A stretch of DNA of 64,000 nt from Chaetorhynchus papuensis (Eukaryota > Chordata > Aves > Passeriformes > Rhipiduridae). The translations under genes and the position numbers were made by a program. Position 1 is the first letter of the stretch. Each line of letters starts with the position of its first letter. The stretch is taken from positions 1-64,000 of the forward strand of contig VWYX01002202.1 of assembly GCA_013396525.1 (NCBI GenBank), in the 5' to 3' direction. Shown piece by piece: positions 1 through 12,200 of the stretch. The notes beneath the pieces were generated by a model. That model made no database searches and was not told where the DNA came from. It was given only the letters and a program-made list of their open reading frames with translations.

Positions 1-2900
1 GCATTCCAGGATCTGCTCATGAAGGTGCTGTGCATCAGGAAGGGCCACACCAAAAACTTGTTGGGATTTGGTCAGACCCAGCTGGAGATGGGTCTGTGGG
101 TGGGAGAGTGGGTCACTGTGGCTGAGCGATCCTGAACGCCCTCCCCACCCTTCCTGAGGCACTTTGTAAAGTAAGTGAGGGTGTTTTTAGAGATTATACT
201 GTCTTTTACTCTGTAAGCACAATGTCAGAGTGCTTGGCATGAGATGATCTGGGAGGCAGTAGCTGTTAGATAGAGCTGAGCAGCAAAATTAGGATGATAG
301 TTTAGCCTGTCTAAATGACTTTGAAGACAGGGCAACATTAGGCAGCCAACTGGAAGTGTTTGAGATGTGCAACAGCTGAGCTGGGGCTTTCCAAGGACAA
401 AGGCTTAGATGAAGCAGTTTCTGTGCCAGCACATCAGCAGTCATTATTTCCTCTTTGTTTCAGTAAAATGAGATGATCCTGGGTGATTCCCGGGGGTGTA
501 TTAAGCTATTTTATACTAAGGGAGTGATTGGAGCTGTTATCCAAGAGAAGCCCAGTTCCTCTGTCCTGGGACCTGTGCAGTGGGGCTCTGACCTGGCGTC
601 CCCCAACCCTTTAGCTGGCTTTAGTGGCTGAATTGGAATGAGAGAAGTCAGCTTTCTGCCCTAATAAGAAATTCATTTTTTAATGTCCTTGGAAATAATC
701 TTTACTGATGATGGTGTTGATTTATTTTTGCCTTCTTGCTTTTGTACTGTTTTCATGCTGTGCTTGTGCTTGTTGCATATGTCTCATATCACTGCAGCCA
801 GGGGATTTGCCATGTCTCATCTGGTGCGTCATTATTTACCTGCTGTACTGCATGATTCAATTAAGTGAAATTATTTTAAACTGTTATTCTGGAAGGCTCT
901 GTCTCTTTGAAGCAGATTCCTCTTGTGAATGGCCCTAAATCAACTGGGAGGGAGAGGGGTGAGGGGGGGACTCTGCTGTGGGGTACAGGAGCACCTGCCA
1001 GGCAAAACACAGTGGGTGTTTTGCTGCATTGCTTGCCCAGTGGGAAATGGGTTAGTGCCAGCTGAAATTATTTCTGTGCCTCTCCTGCAGCCGCAGAGAA
1101 CTAAAGCCAAAAGCCTGACCTTTGCTATCAGTGGAGAGGGGCATCTGCCTTGGGTGAGGGTCCTGTGCCCAGGCCTTCATAACAGGGGAGGGGACCCTGT
1201 GCTGTGCTTCAAGAGGCACCCGCTGGGTGATTCAGAGAAGCTCCCTCTGGTCCTTTGTAACGATGGCATCGTACCTGTCCAGGTGAGGACCTGCTCAGGG
1301 AGTGCTCTGGTCTGCGAACCAGTGCTTGTCCCATGGAGGAAAGGTGCCCCAAAATATGGCAGACCTGGGAACAGGTCTCAGAATTTCTTTTTAGGCAAAC
1401 AACTGACTTCTGCTCTCCAGGAAGGGAGCTCTTCTTGGATATGTGATTTTCTGACCAGTCTGTCCTCTGCAGCTGAACACAACACAAGAAAGGTGGTGGG
1501 GGATTTTCTGCCCTGTCTCTCAACTCACATTTTGTTCTCATGGGCATGTGTGATGTCCCAGTTCCATTAGATTGTATTTGATGCAAGTTTACTACATTTT
1601 AAGTAAACTTAGTTGTGGTTTAATTACATTCTGCACATTACTTTTAGTACTTTTTTTTTCTGTCTGATTATACTCGACCTTTGTGCTGAGTGCTGTGTTT
1701 GAAGTGGGGAGACGTGCTGGGTTCCCCATGCTGAACCTGTGGCACTGTGGTGTCAATCCACGTGCCATCCTGAACTCTCACCAGTGTCATTTTGCTCTGT
1801 GTTCCCTTTTCTCAGTTTATTTTGAGGACTTTAATGCAAGGTAAATTCATTAACCATGAAGTGTGATCATCCACAGAGGGAAAATGTGTGCCCTACTCTT
1901 CACGTGGCCAAGCAGCAGCCAAATGCTAGACACAGTTTTCTTCCTTGGGTTTTTTGTCCCCCAAGCTTTTCTTGTGGACTCTTCGCAGGGTTTCCTGCTA
2001 GGAAGATTTTCTATTCTTCTAGACGTGGTATGTTTAGTTGTGGGGGATTATCACCACATCAGTGGACTCTCTGAGGTCTTTGCTGCATGTAGGAAGGTGC
2101 TGGCCTGAACAAAGGCAGCCCTTGAGCCCATAATCAGCCAGTAGAAGCCCAAATCCCTCTTTGGCTCAGTTTGCCATGTGGCAGGAGCTGGCTGGAAGCA
2201 GGTGGAATGAGAGTTGGGCATCAGCCCTGCAGAAAAGGCTCCATGTTATGGGAAGTGGCATCTTCTGCTCCTGCTTTTCTCTATCAAACCTCAGACAAAT
2301 CCACAGTGAGGTGCAGATTCCTGGCGCAGCTGCTCGCCACATCCATCCCTTTTGCTGTCAATCCTGCCCTTGCCAGAATTCCAGTTTAGTCTGGACTCTC
2401 CGGCTCTCCCTTGGTGGGACACCTCCGTGCTGGCTGTGCCAAGGGCATCACAGGGACTTTGAAATTAGATGTCCCGGTCACCTTCAAAAGGCACCCTGTG
2501 AAGTGTGAGGTGGCCAGATATGCTGGCACAAGAGAGGGAATCCTTTGGACAGGAGACGTTTAGCCACGCACAAACAATCCAAGCTTGTGTGCCACAAGCT
2601 GAAGTGTTGCAGCCTGCGCCGATGCCCCCACACCTTGAGGCTCAGCCCTCATCCGCTGGGGAACACCGAGGCATTCACTCCGAGTATTTGACTGGCACTG
2701 GAGGGGAGTTTTTAATAGGTATAGCTGGGTACATTTACAAATGTCTGCCTGTGTGCCTGTGCGGGTGCATGTTTAATTTAAACACTGTATAGATAAATTG
2801 AGTGACTGCTGCTGTTGTAGCTACGGCTGTCGAATCACTTTGTAAATGTTAAATTAATCAGCGACTAAGTGCTGCTAAATCCTTTCAGACATAGACCTGT
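1..2900. other. Upstream flank of VAC14, no gene supported
   Basis: I found no convincing exon, RNA gene or recognisable repeat here. Open frames are short and overlap on both strands (for example about 929-1570 plus and 1209-1586 minus) without recognisable protein features. In human, HYDIN lies upstream of VAC14 in the same orientation, so the left edge could include HYDIN 3' UTR or intergenic DNA. I cannot recognise HYDIN coding sequence in it. Confidence 0.5.
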
Positions 2901-3048
2901 GACCAGAACCGGGACTGTGCCTCCTCGGGCTATCCGGGCCAACGCGTCTCTCCCTAATGACGCTCTCGTTAATGACCCGGGGGGTTAATGAGCCGGGGGT
3001 GCAGCGTGTCTCCGCGCCGCGCGGGGGCGCTGTGCGGCGGGGCGGGCT

Positions 3049-3107
3049 CACGTGTGCGCACCGCCCGCCGGGGTCACGTGGCCGCGGCTCCCGGTCGGGG
3101 TCACGTG
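3049..3107. promoter_or_regulatory. Three CACGTG E-boxes (CLEAR-like) in the VAC14 promoter
   Basis: CACGTG occurs at 3049-3054, 3075-3080 and 3102-3107, all within 83 bp upstream of the start codon. The second and third sit in a 27-bp tandem duplication sharing CGGGGTCACGTGGCCGC. The sites read GTCACGTGGC, close to the CLEAR element GTCACGTGAC that TFEB, TFE3 and MITF bind at lysosomal genes. USF and MYC/MAX bind the same core. Use by TFEB is an inference; it would fit the endolysosomal role of VAC14. Confidence 0.6.
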
Positions 3108-3131
3108 GCCGCCGGTGGCGGCGGCGGGGCC

Positions 3132-3235
3132 ATGAACGCGGAACGGGACCTGTCGCCGCTGACCCCCGGCGTGGTGCGGGCGCTGACCGACAAACTCTAT
3201 GAGAAGAGGAAGGTGGCGGCCTTGGAGATAGAGAA
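3132..3235 (+). CDS. VAC14: VAC14 coding exon 1 (residues 1-35)
   Basis: Starts with [18 protein letters not shown] and continues with [15 protein letters not shown], the conserved VAC14 N-terminus and start of the first HEAT repeat. The start ATG has G at -3. The exon ends GAGAA before the donor gtgagc and leaves two bases of the Lys35 codon. Confidence 0.96.
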
Positions 3236-6200
3236 GTGAGCGGCGGGAGCCACCGGGAAACCGGGAGGGCAGCGGGAATGGGGGCGGTGCCGGTGCGGGC
3301 GGCCCCGGGGCTGGGGTCAGGGAGCCCGCCCCGGTGCCCCGGGGAAGGGCGGGGAGAGGTGTTGTGGTGCTAGGGCTCCCTGCGGCCCCGGGGTGGCGGG
3401 AACCGACCCGTGATGCTTGGGTGGGTCCAGCCGTACACCGGGCGGCGGGAGGGAGCGGCCTGGCTGCCCGGGGTTAGTGGTCACCCCAGGATGTCCGGGG
3501 TACCGGGGCTGCTGGCCTGGGACCCTGCGGGCCCGGCAGCCCTGGGAAGGGGCTCAGGTGACACGGTGACCCTGTCGGGGAGGGATCTTTCCCAGAGCTG
3601 CTCCCTGCCTCCCGGCCCCATCCCGCCGGCCGCTGAAGTTTATCCCCGAGCGCGTCAGCTCCTGGGTGCCGGTGAGGACCCGCTGGCTCCGGACGCATCC
3701 CAAGAGCCCGTGAGAGAGGCTCGTTCTGACGGTGGGTGCCCGGTGCAGTTGCACAGCCCTGTGCGAGGTGAATACATGAGTGGCATCGCTGTAGGAAATG
3801 TACTGTTTGCTCTGCTGCGACACATGCAGAGTCCTGGTGCCATCCCACCTCTCCCCCGGGGGTTCACCCAGGCTTGTCCCATGCTGGATCCTGGCTGGAG
3901 AGGTGGGAAGTGTTGCTGTCACCCCTGGCCGTCGGGTTTTGCCCTTGGTTCTTCCTGTGCACAGCTGCTGTTCCAGCAGATCTCGGGCCTTCCTTTCAAA
4001 GGTCTGCAGGCACTTTCTGGTATGGCTATCCCCCTCTGGTGTTGCTTGTACGTGTTTCCTGCCCGTCTTCCCACCCTCGCTGTGCTGGGAAGGACTGTGT
4101 CTGAGAGCTCAGCTCCCACGGGAGATCTGAAGCATCGCCTCAGGGTGCCGCCCAGCGCAGGGCTGGGAGTGATGGTCTGAGCTGTTGGGTGAGGTTTGGG
4201 TGGGAGATGTGGCCACGGTGAGCCTGCAAGGGGAGCAGTCAGGCACTCGTGGCAGTCGGTGACGTGGGGATGGAGTCACTCTGCTGAGGGTTCAGTGAGG
4301 GAGGTGGGAACTGCCTGCCTTAAATGCAGAGGGTGCTGTGTGAGAGGTCAGCAGAGAAAAATGGCACCTGGGACAAGGATGAGTGTGTGCTTTGGTAGAA
4401 GCCCAACCCAGTGAGCCCCTTCTGCTGTTCTGTGTGTTTAGTTTTCTCTCATTTTCTCTCTTTGTTATAGGATTAATTTATTGTGGGTGGGTTGCACTGT
4501 TGCAGGGTGGGATTCTTATAATGTCCTCCTAACTCCGGTCGTGGGGGTACGTCAGTAACCCCTTTGTTGCCCTGTGAGGGGTGATGCTCTGTGCCTTATC
4601 CAAGCAGCTCTGTTCCAGCTTACTCTGCCCTGGGATTAAGGGCTTGTGCTTGCCTTACACCAACTGAAGTCTGCTTTGGGGTCAGGCAGTTCGTCTGATC
4701 GAGCTGGAAGTACAACGTGAGAAGAGTGTGAGGAGGAAAAAGGCAAGGGCCAACCTTTTCTACAGATCTCACAGGTTTAGTTCATCTAAAACCCATCACA
4801 GAATGGCCCCAGCAGCATCACTCCCATGTCCATGGCATCAAGCCAGGAGGCACTTGCTGCCTTTTGACTCAGGAACCTCCTTATCCTTCAGCTGGTAATG
4901 CAGGAGCAGCTCCTGCTGCTTGCAGGCTCTGATGCTTAAGTTTTTGCCTTATTAATTAAATCTTCAGTCCTTTAAACTCGGGAAGGAAGCCTGTAAACTT
5001 ATTTCTGTTCAAACGAAGCTCCATCTGTGAAATGTAGGCAGTAAAATGATCACCCCAATGGTCTGTCTTGCTCGAGCTCAGTGTGTTTCTCTTCTTGGAG
5101 CAGGACTGGAAATGGAGCCACTATCCCTAAAGCAGCAGTCTGTGAGTGTGGATCAGATTGTAACTGTTGGAGAATTTGGCTTTGGGGTAGGGAGAGTGAG
5201 GGAGGGGCTGCCTGGTGCCCCTAAGGCAAAAAGGAGCAACTGCTTTTTGCAGAGCAACGTGAGAGCAGAGCTGGCGTTCATAATTCTGGGGAGGAAAAGT
5301 TCTTCTGAACTTTTTCTGAAATTATTTTTCTGGATTATAAAGTGTGTGACTGGCCAGTGGCACCTGTTTGGAAGTGCAAGATTCATATAGTGCCAAAGAA
5401 ACCCTTTGTGGAGTTAGGCAGTGAAAGCTTTTGCACCTTTATTGACATTTAAGGTAAAGATTATTATTTAGGCAGAGTTTTTGAGGTGCCTAAGTGTGCA
5501 TTATGGATAGAAATGCAAGCAAAAAGGAGGAAAAGATCACTGCATTGGCCGGGAATCGAACCCGGGCCTCCCGCGTGGCAGGCGAGAATTCTACCACTGA
5601 ACCACCAATGCTCCAGCTGCCTGCACAGCTGCCTGCACAGCTGCCTGGCCAAGGGCTCTGCCAACAGCAAACTGGGGCTGAAGAGCTGGTTGGGCAAGCT
5701 GGGACCTGGAAGCAGTTCTGTAGGCAGGAGCTGGGTATGGGTCTCTTCATCCATGGCTGATGTATTAATTATCTCTGGGTAATGACTTGCAAGTTCCTGG
5801 GGAGGAGCAGGTATTGTATGTGGAAACTGTGTTGGCTTTTCGTTAAGCCTTGGGCTGCTTTAAGAATATATTGAAATGTACTGTTAGTAGTAAAGTTAAA
5901 TATATGAGATGTTAACTGAAGCACTTATGGGTGGCTGGAAGGGTCCAAAACTATGGCACTGTGTGTGGATCTGGTGGGCAGCAATTCCCTGCCAAGCCAC
6001 CAGCACTCTGGATGAGTGCTGAGCTCCCATCCTGTGCCATGCTGGGGGTAAATGACCATGATAACCTGCCCTGTTGGAGAGGGTGTGTGAGGACCTGGTA
6101 ACTTCTCTGCAAGCTGCACTGGGTTGGCCCTTGAGAGCACATCCTGGGCTGAGAGTTTGTGAATGCTGTAGGAGGCTGCAGGCCGGAGCAGCAGGAGGGC

Positions 6201-9200
6201 AGGGAGCTGCTGGTGAATGTGAGCAGGGAGGAGGGAAGAACTCTGGTTTTGCTTTTGGGTTCCTTCAGCATTCCGCATTTCAGTACTGCTTTCTCTGGTG
6301 CTTGTTGTGGCTGAAAGTCCCTGTCTCCGACACCAAGCCCCTCAACGTTTGTATCAGGCAGAACCTAAACCTCCCTGTGTGCCTCCTGCTCCTTTCCCCA
6401 GGCTGGTGCGAGAGTTTGTGGCTCAGAACAACACATCCCAGATCAAACACGTGATCCAGATCCTGTCGCAGGAGTTTGCGCTCTCCCAGCACCCCCACAG
6501 CCGGAAAGGAGGACTCATTGGTCTCGCTGCTTGCTCCATTGCCCTTGGCAAGGTAGGTATGGTGGGTTTCTTGGCTTGTGCAGGTTGTGGTGAGAGAACA
6601 GCAGCTCCTCTTGGGTCAATGTGATGGGGAGACTCAGGCTAGTGGCCCTGCAGCTCCCTGGCTCCCTCCCACCATTGCAGCTTATAACTGGGTTGTGTTG
6701 GAGTTTTCCCAGCATGCCCAGCCACACCCTTTGGGCCCAGGAGCACTTTCTGGCCTGGGTTATATCTTGGCAGCTGCCTAGGTGTGGTTAAAGGGCTTCT
6801 GGCCATCTTCAGTCTCCAGCAGCACAACTAGACTCAACAGGTTGGGTGCTAGTTTGTGTTAAAAGACCTGACAAGAGTTGCAGCCCTTCCGTTTCCTGCT
6901 GTGCACTGCTGACACTGGCCCTTACGGAAATCTATCCCTGGCTCCCTCTGCCCTGCAGGCAGGAGATAAGGCAGATGCCCAGCAAACTTGATTGCTTCTC
7001 ACTGTACCTGAATAAAAAAACTCAGTAATAAAATTCAAAATTCATTAGTAAATCCTGGCTGGCATAGGTGCTCTAAAGCCATCACAGGCCTGAATATTTG
7101 CAGTGTGTTCCAGGGCAGCGCCATCTCTTCCCACTCGCTGTGGCATGGTCCTTAGCTAACCAGTCTCCTCGTGCCCCCAGGACTCTGGGCTGTACCTGAA
7201 GGAGCTGATCGAGCCGGTGCTGACGTGTTTCAATGATGCCGACAGTCGACTGCGGTACTACGCCTGTGAGGCTCTCTACAACATTGTCAAGGTGGCCAGG
7301 GGCTCTGTCCTCCCGCACTTCAACGTGCTCTTCGATGGCCTCAGCAAGGTGAGAAGCTTCCTCTTAACCCCCATGAGCTATTCGAGGACTATTCCTCATC
7401 ATCTCCAAACCAAGTCGTCCAAGGGTTTTTTTCCAAGCAAACTGATTTACTTTGACCCAGACAGGTCTGAAGGACAGAGTCACAGAATATTCTGAGTTGG
7501 AAGGGACCCACAAGGATCAGCAAAATGAGCAGTTTCTACACAATAGCCACTGATACTGTGGGTATGAAGTGGACTGTCAGATACCTTGTTCTCTGTCCTC
7601 GCCTCCAGGATGTATTCTCCTGCTCCTTGTTGAATGGTACTAGAAAATGAGGCTGAGAGAACTGCTGCAGGCAAGGTGGTTCTGCAGCACTTTGGCTTTG
7701 TGGGGTCTGTAGCGTCAAAATTATGTCTGTGTATGTCTGCCTTTGCAGATTTTCACTGGTAACCTGCATTTCTCTGTTCCTTGGGAGTGTGACTGCTGGC
7801 CCATGAAAACCTGCATAGCTGGGGGAGGTGATGTGTGCTTGATCTCCCCCTTAAGAAGTCTCTTGGGAGAATTTTTTGGAGCCTAATGAGAAGATGGAGA
7901 TAAAGGGACTTCTGTATGTCTGTCCCTGTGTTGTCGAGGAGAGTAACAGTCCTGTGAGCCTGTTGTGACCTGCACTGGCAGAGCAGGGAGCAGACCTGGG
8001 ACCCACTGTTGCAATGTCTCTTTGTTTCTATCTTTCACAGCTGGCTGCTGATCCTGACCCAAATGTCAAAAGTGGCTCTGAGCTCCTCGATCGGCTGCTC
8101 AAGGTATTTTTGCTCTCCAGCTGAGGGTCCCTGCTGCAAGCTGGAGGCGTGTCCTGGCTGGGGACATGTCAGTCCCTGAGGCTGCAGCTGCTAAAGCCAT
8201 CCCACCTCAGTCCTGTGGCTGCTGTCAGAATATTTCTTTCTCTCACTGACTGCAGCCTCTTCAATCAAGGCTCTGGTAGCCTTCTCAGGCAGCTGGAGGT
8301 AGGGCCTGGTGGGTTATTGCAGTGGCATGTGTGCATTCAGCTCGTGGGAGCTGGTGGAAGCAAGGTTTGGGTCTGAGGGTTGCAGTGCTGTGCCAGGCAG
8401 CAGGAGGGCTGTTCCTCTGCTCTCCCTCCCTTGCCTAAGGGAGTTGTGATATGAGTGGAGCTGCTGCTGCTGCTTCAGGGTGTGGGCTTGGTTCCCGTTC
8501 CTGTTATGCCTGCTGATGGTCTTTTACTGCCACAGACCTCCCAGTTCCTTTTCTGCTGCTGTTCAGAGGTGAGCTGCTCCCTGCCAGGTCCTGCCCTTGC
8601 TCCTTGTTATCACAGCAGTTAACCCAGTCTCCTGCTGCAAACCTTCCTGCTGGGAGATCTGCTCCACTGCACCATGCCCAGGGACTCAGCCATGCAACAA
8701 AATCCACCAAGCGTGTGGAAAGAGCTGTAAAGGGAAGTCAGGGGACTTTCCCACCCATATCCACGTGGCTACATCAGAAGTGCTTGCTCATGTGTGCAGC
8801 ACAGCACTGAGGCGTGAATCAGAGAAGCTTCCCAGCTTCCTGTTCAGCCAGGCTGGCACTCAGCAGGCAGGAGCATCCCTCTCTGGGTCCTGCTCAGCAT
8901 TAGTCTCTGCCCGAGGGGGATTGCCAGCTCATTGCCTGAATAAACTGCATGATTCCTTCCCCCCGGGTCTCCTGACCCGCAGACTCATGCTTGTTATCTT
9001 TTTCCTGTCACGTGCCTGAAAAATACAGGGCGGGAGGGCTGCGTGGAAATGTGTTGTTAGCCATCCTAACACCCTCTGCTTGGGCTCTGCAGGATATCGT
9101 GACAGAGAGCAACCAGTTCGACCTGGTGGGCTTCATCCCGCTGCTGCGTGAGAGGATTTACTCCAACAACCAGTATGCCCGCCAGTTCATCATATCCTGG

Positions 9201-12200
9201 GTAGGTACACTGAGTGCCATGTGTGCTGCCAGTCTGAACTCCAGAACGTTGTGTCCCATCATCTTCCCCTGTCCGGGCAAACCGCAGATATTCACGGTGA
9301 TGTGTGAGCTCCTGGACTTACCTGAGCAGGTTTTTAAGCCAGCAGAGTTTTTTACCTGCTTCTTTAAGAGGCCAGCTCCCTTGCCACCTTGTTGTTGCAG
9401 TCACGGTGGCGTGGCACTGCGCTTCTGCCAGCCTGTTCAGGACGTTGCACACCGAATTAGAAAGTACACTTAAAGTGTTGTTTGTATAAATAGACATACT
9501 GTGCTCTAGAGGTTAGTCTCCCAAGGGATAGTGCTAGGCTGCTTTCCATCATGCAGAGATGATGGAGAGATGTTGCTCTCCAGGAGGCAAGGGATCAACA
9601 CTTGCTCTCTCCTTTCTGTGCAAGGCACCTCTTGGTGCCTGGCTGGAGTCTGGGGAGATGTGTTCCCCTGTGCTCTCTCTCAGCCATACTGTTGCCATCC
9701 CAGGTCTGCCTGGTTGTGTCTTGGTAGCCATTCCCGATCCCTGCTTTGTTTTGCAGAGCTGTGATTGGAAATGTAGCACTGCTGCAGGCTGATTGCTTGC
9801 TTGCTGTGCTAGCTCAGCTGTTTCCCAAGATGGGCAACTCCACAGTGTCCTCTTTTCCTTCCTCCCCATCCCACACCGCTCAGCTCTGAATTCCTCAGTA
9901 TCCTGCCAGATTTGTGCTGGTGATGTTAGTCCACATCTCCAAAACTCACCTCTTCTTTCATATTTCTCCCTGATCTAGATCCTGGTCTTAGAATCTGTGC
10001 CTGATATCAACCTCTTGGATTACCTGCCAGAAATCCTAGATGGACTCTTCCAGATCCTGGGAGACAACAGCAAGGAGATACGGAAAATGTGAGTGTGGAG
10101 GCTGTCTGGGCATGAGGGCTGTGGCATGTTCGCTGTTCATCCATGACTTTTGGTATTGGTTTGCAGTTCTTGTGTGTGACTGCAGTGAGGCTCCATGTGT
10201 GTGGTGGGAGACAGATTGGCTTGGGCAGTGGATTAGAGTGTCCTTGGCAAGGGCCTCCCCCATCCTGTGGCCATGGAGGACACCATACTCTATAGAGGGA
10301 CAAACTGTTTTGGCTTGGTTGAGTTGTTGCTTTCCCAGCACTTTCTGGGAGGTGTTGGAGTCACAGAGGCTCGTGTGTGGTTCTGGGATGGGCATGAGCT
10401 CTCTGAAGAAACTTGCAGCATGACAGCCTCTCTTGGCAAGGCAGAGCTCCAGCCCAGCATCTCCTGGGTGGAGAAGAGAAGCAAGGATTGGGAGCTGGCT
10501 CCGCAGATACACTGCTGGTCCGAGACAGAGGCATTTTGAAGCTCAGGAATGTCTGCGTGTTCTCAGGGAGGTCAGAGGATCTTGGTATTTTGTGCTGGGA
10601 GAGAGTGGCTGGACTGGTTTTGTAGGGCATAAGTAAGTGGTGAGACTGGACTGGGTCTCTCCTGCTGCCAGGCCTTTCTGGATCCTCCCTATATCTTTTT
10701 TTTCCCAGCATCCCTGTGTCGAGCAACAAGCACTGAAAGCTTTGGCTATCACCTGCCCCCCTGCTCCTCATCCCAGGCACCTCCATATCCACAGAGTCTG
10801 GGTGGCTGTGGTGGAGTTGTGGGAATCTGGGGGTGGGCTCTGGGCTGCCATCGCCTCTGTCCTTGCAGCTGTGTGCAGTCTCTGCTGTGGGGCAGGGTGA
10901 GCTTGTCAGCCTCATCCTTCCTGACCCTGCTCCTGTGTGGAAACACTTCTGCCACACCACCAGCATCCTTCCTTGGGCACCTGCAGAAAATAGCCTCCGT
11001 AAGTTCTCCCTAATTGCTCTAAGGCAACCAAGTGCTGACCAGCTGCTCTGCATCTCCGCAGGTGTGAGGTGGCTCTTGGGGAATTCCTCAAGGAGATCAA
11101 GAAGAATCCCTCCAGTGTGAAGTTTGCAGAAATGGCCAATATCCTGGTGATCCACTGCCAGGCGGCAGGTGAGTGCACAGGACCGGACAGTAGCACCAGC
11201 CTCCTGATTTGCGGTGCCCACTGTAGATTCAGGCCTTTTTTTTGTCACTGTGCATGAAAACCTGCTGAAAGTGGGGAACAGGCAGCTTTCCTGTAGTTGG
11301 CACAACTGCTTTTGTACTGCAGATCCCCCAGCCACCACACAGGTCTGGCATCTTCCAAAACTGAGGGGCCTAAAAGAAAATATTTGGCACCTGTGAATAT
11401 CCAGCACTTCTAGGAGGATCTTCTTAAGGTCTTACTGTAACCTCTGATGGCACTTGGTGTATAGGTCAGAGAGTTAAGGATGTGTGTGGTCTTTGTGCCA
11501 GTGCTGCACTGTAGCTCCCATGGGTCTGCTGCATAGGCAGTGGCAGAGGATTACAGCTGCAGCTGGATGTGTTTCCTGAGAAGGATCTTGTTCCCAAGTT
11601 GTGCTCATTAAGCTTAAACTGCTCTTTAAATGTTGCTGAATGGGAGTGGGTTTCTTGGGGGATAGAGAAGTATAGATAGACTGAGATCAGTTGTTCTCGA
11701 TTAAACTCACTCCCAATGAATTTACACTGTTTAAGCTTAAAATCTGGCCTTGCATCAGCAGAGTGCCTTGGCAGTGTTGCCTTTTCCAGAATTTGGGGAG
11801 GCTGTTAAAACCCCAGCTCTAGGAATGATGCTTGACCCAGACCCACAGCTGCAGTGGGTGGGACCGAAGAAATATCCTTACACATTGGGAAGCCTGACAG
11901 AATACTTGTAAATTAGGAAACCTGCATTATGGGTTGAACTGGGGTAACTGAAACCTAATGATTGTGTTTAATCTCAAGCTCACTGCAGATTCAGGTCTTA
12001 CTGATCTCCTCTGGGACTAAACTGTCCCAGACGAGGATCTCTTGGGATGGAGCAGAGGCAGCTCCCTGCTTGCAGGTGCTCCTTGGCCCGTGGAGCCAGT
12101 GCTGCACTTTCCCTCACCTTTGCTTGTCCCACGTCTTCCAGACGACCTGATCCAGCTGACAGCCATGTGCTGGATGCGGGAGTTCATCCAGCTGGCTGGC

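Larger units (their letters stand above)
2900..3600 (+). promoter_or_regulatory. VAC14: CpG-island promoter and 5' UTR region of VAC14
   Basis: The sequence changes abruptly from AT-rich, CpG-poor DNA to dense CpG over the first coding exon, with runs such as gcgccgcgcgggggcgc. I see no TATA box close to the start codon. This is the usual layout of a housekeeping gene promoter in birds. The exact transcription start cannot be read from sequence; it lies upstream of the start codon at 3132, probably within the last 200 bp. The boundaries given are approximate. Confidence 0.8.
3236..6401 (+). other. VAC14: VAC14 intron 1
   Basis: The 3166-bp intron begins in the CpG island and becomes ordinary sequence after about 3700. 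It contains the minus-strand tRNA-Gly with its flank and the 12-bp tandem repeat. I see no other gene; open frames of up to 256 codons at 3410-4180 lie in the GC-rich part and lack recognisable protein features. Confidence 0.8.

Noticed and set aside
1..200. Possible last exon or 3' UTR of HYDIN at the left edge
   Set aside because: Human gene order makes it plausible, but I cannot recognise HYDIN coding sequence or a clear polyadenylation signal here.
5464..5782. Open frames on both strands crossing the intron-1 tRNA, with peptides such as [20 protein letters not shown]
   Set aside because: They are translations of the tRNA-Gly gene, a well-known source of false protein predictions. The same peptides appear around 13424-13823 over the second tRNA.
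10361..11407. 348-codon open frame on the minus strand
   Set aside because: It runs antisense across intron 6 and exon 7 of VAC14, has no recognisable protein features, and long chance frames are common in stop-poor GC-rich DNA.
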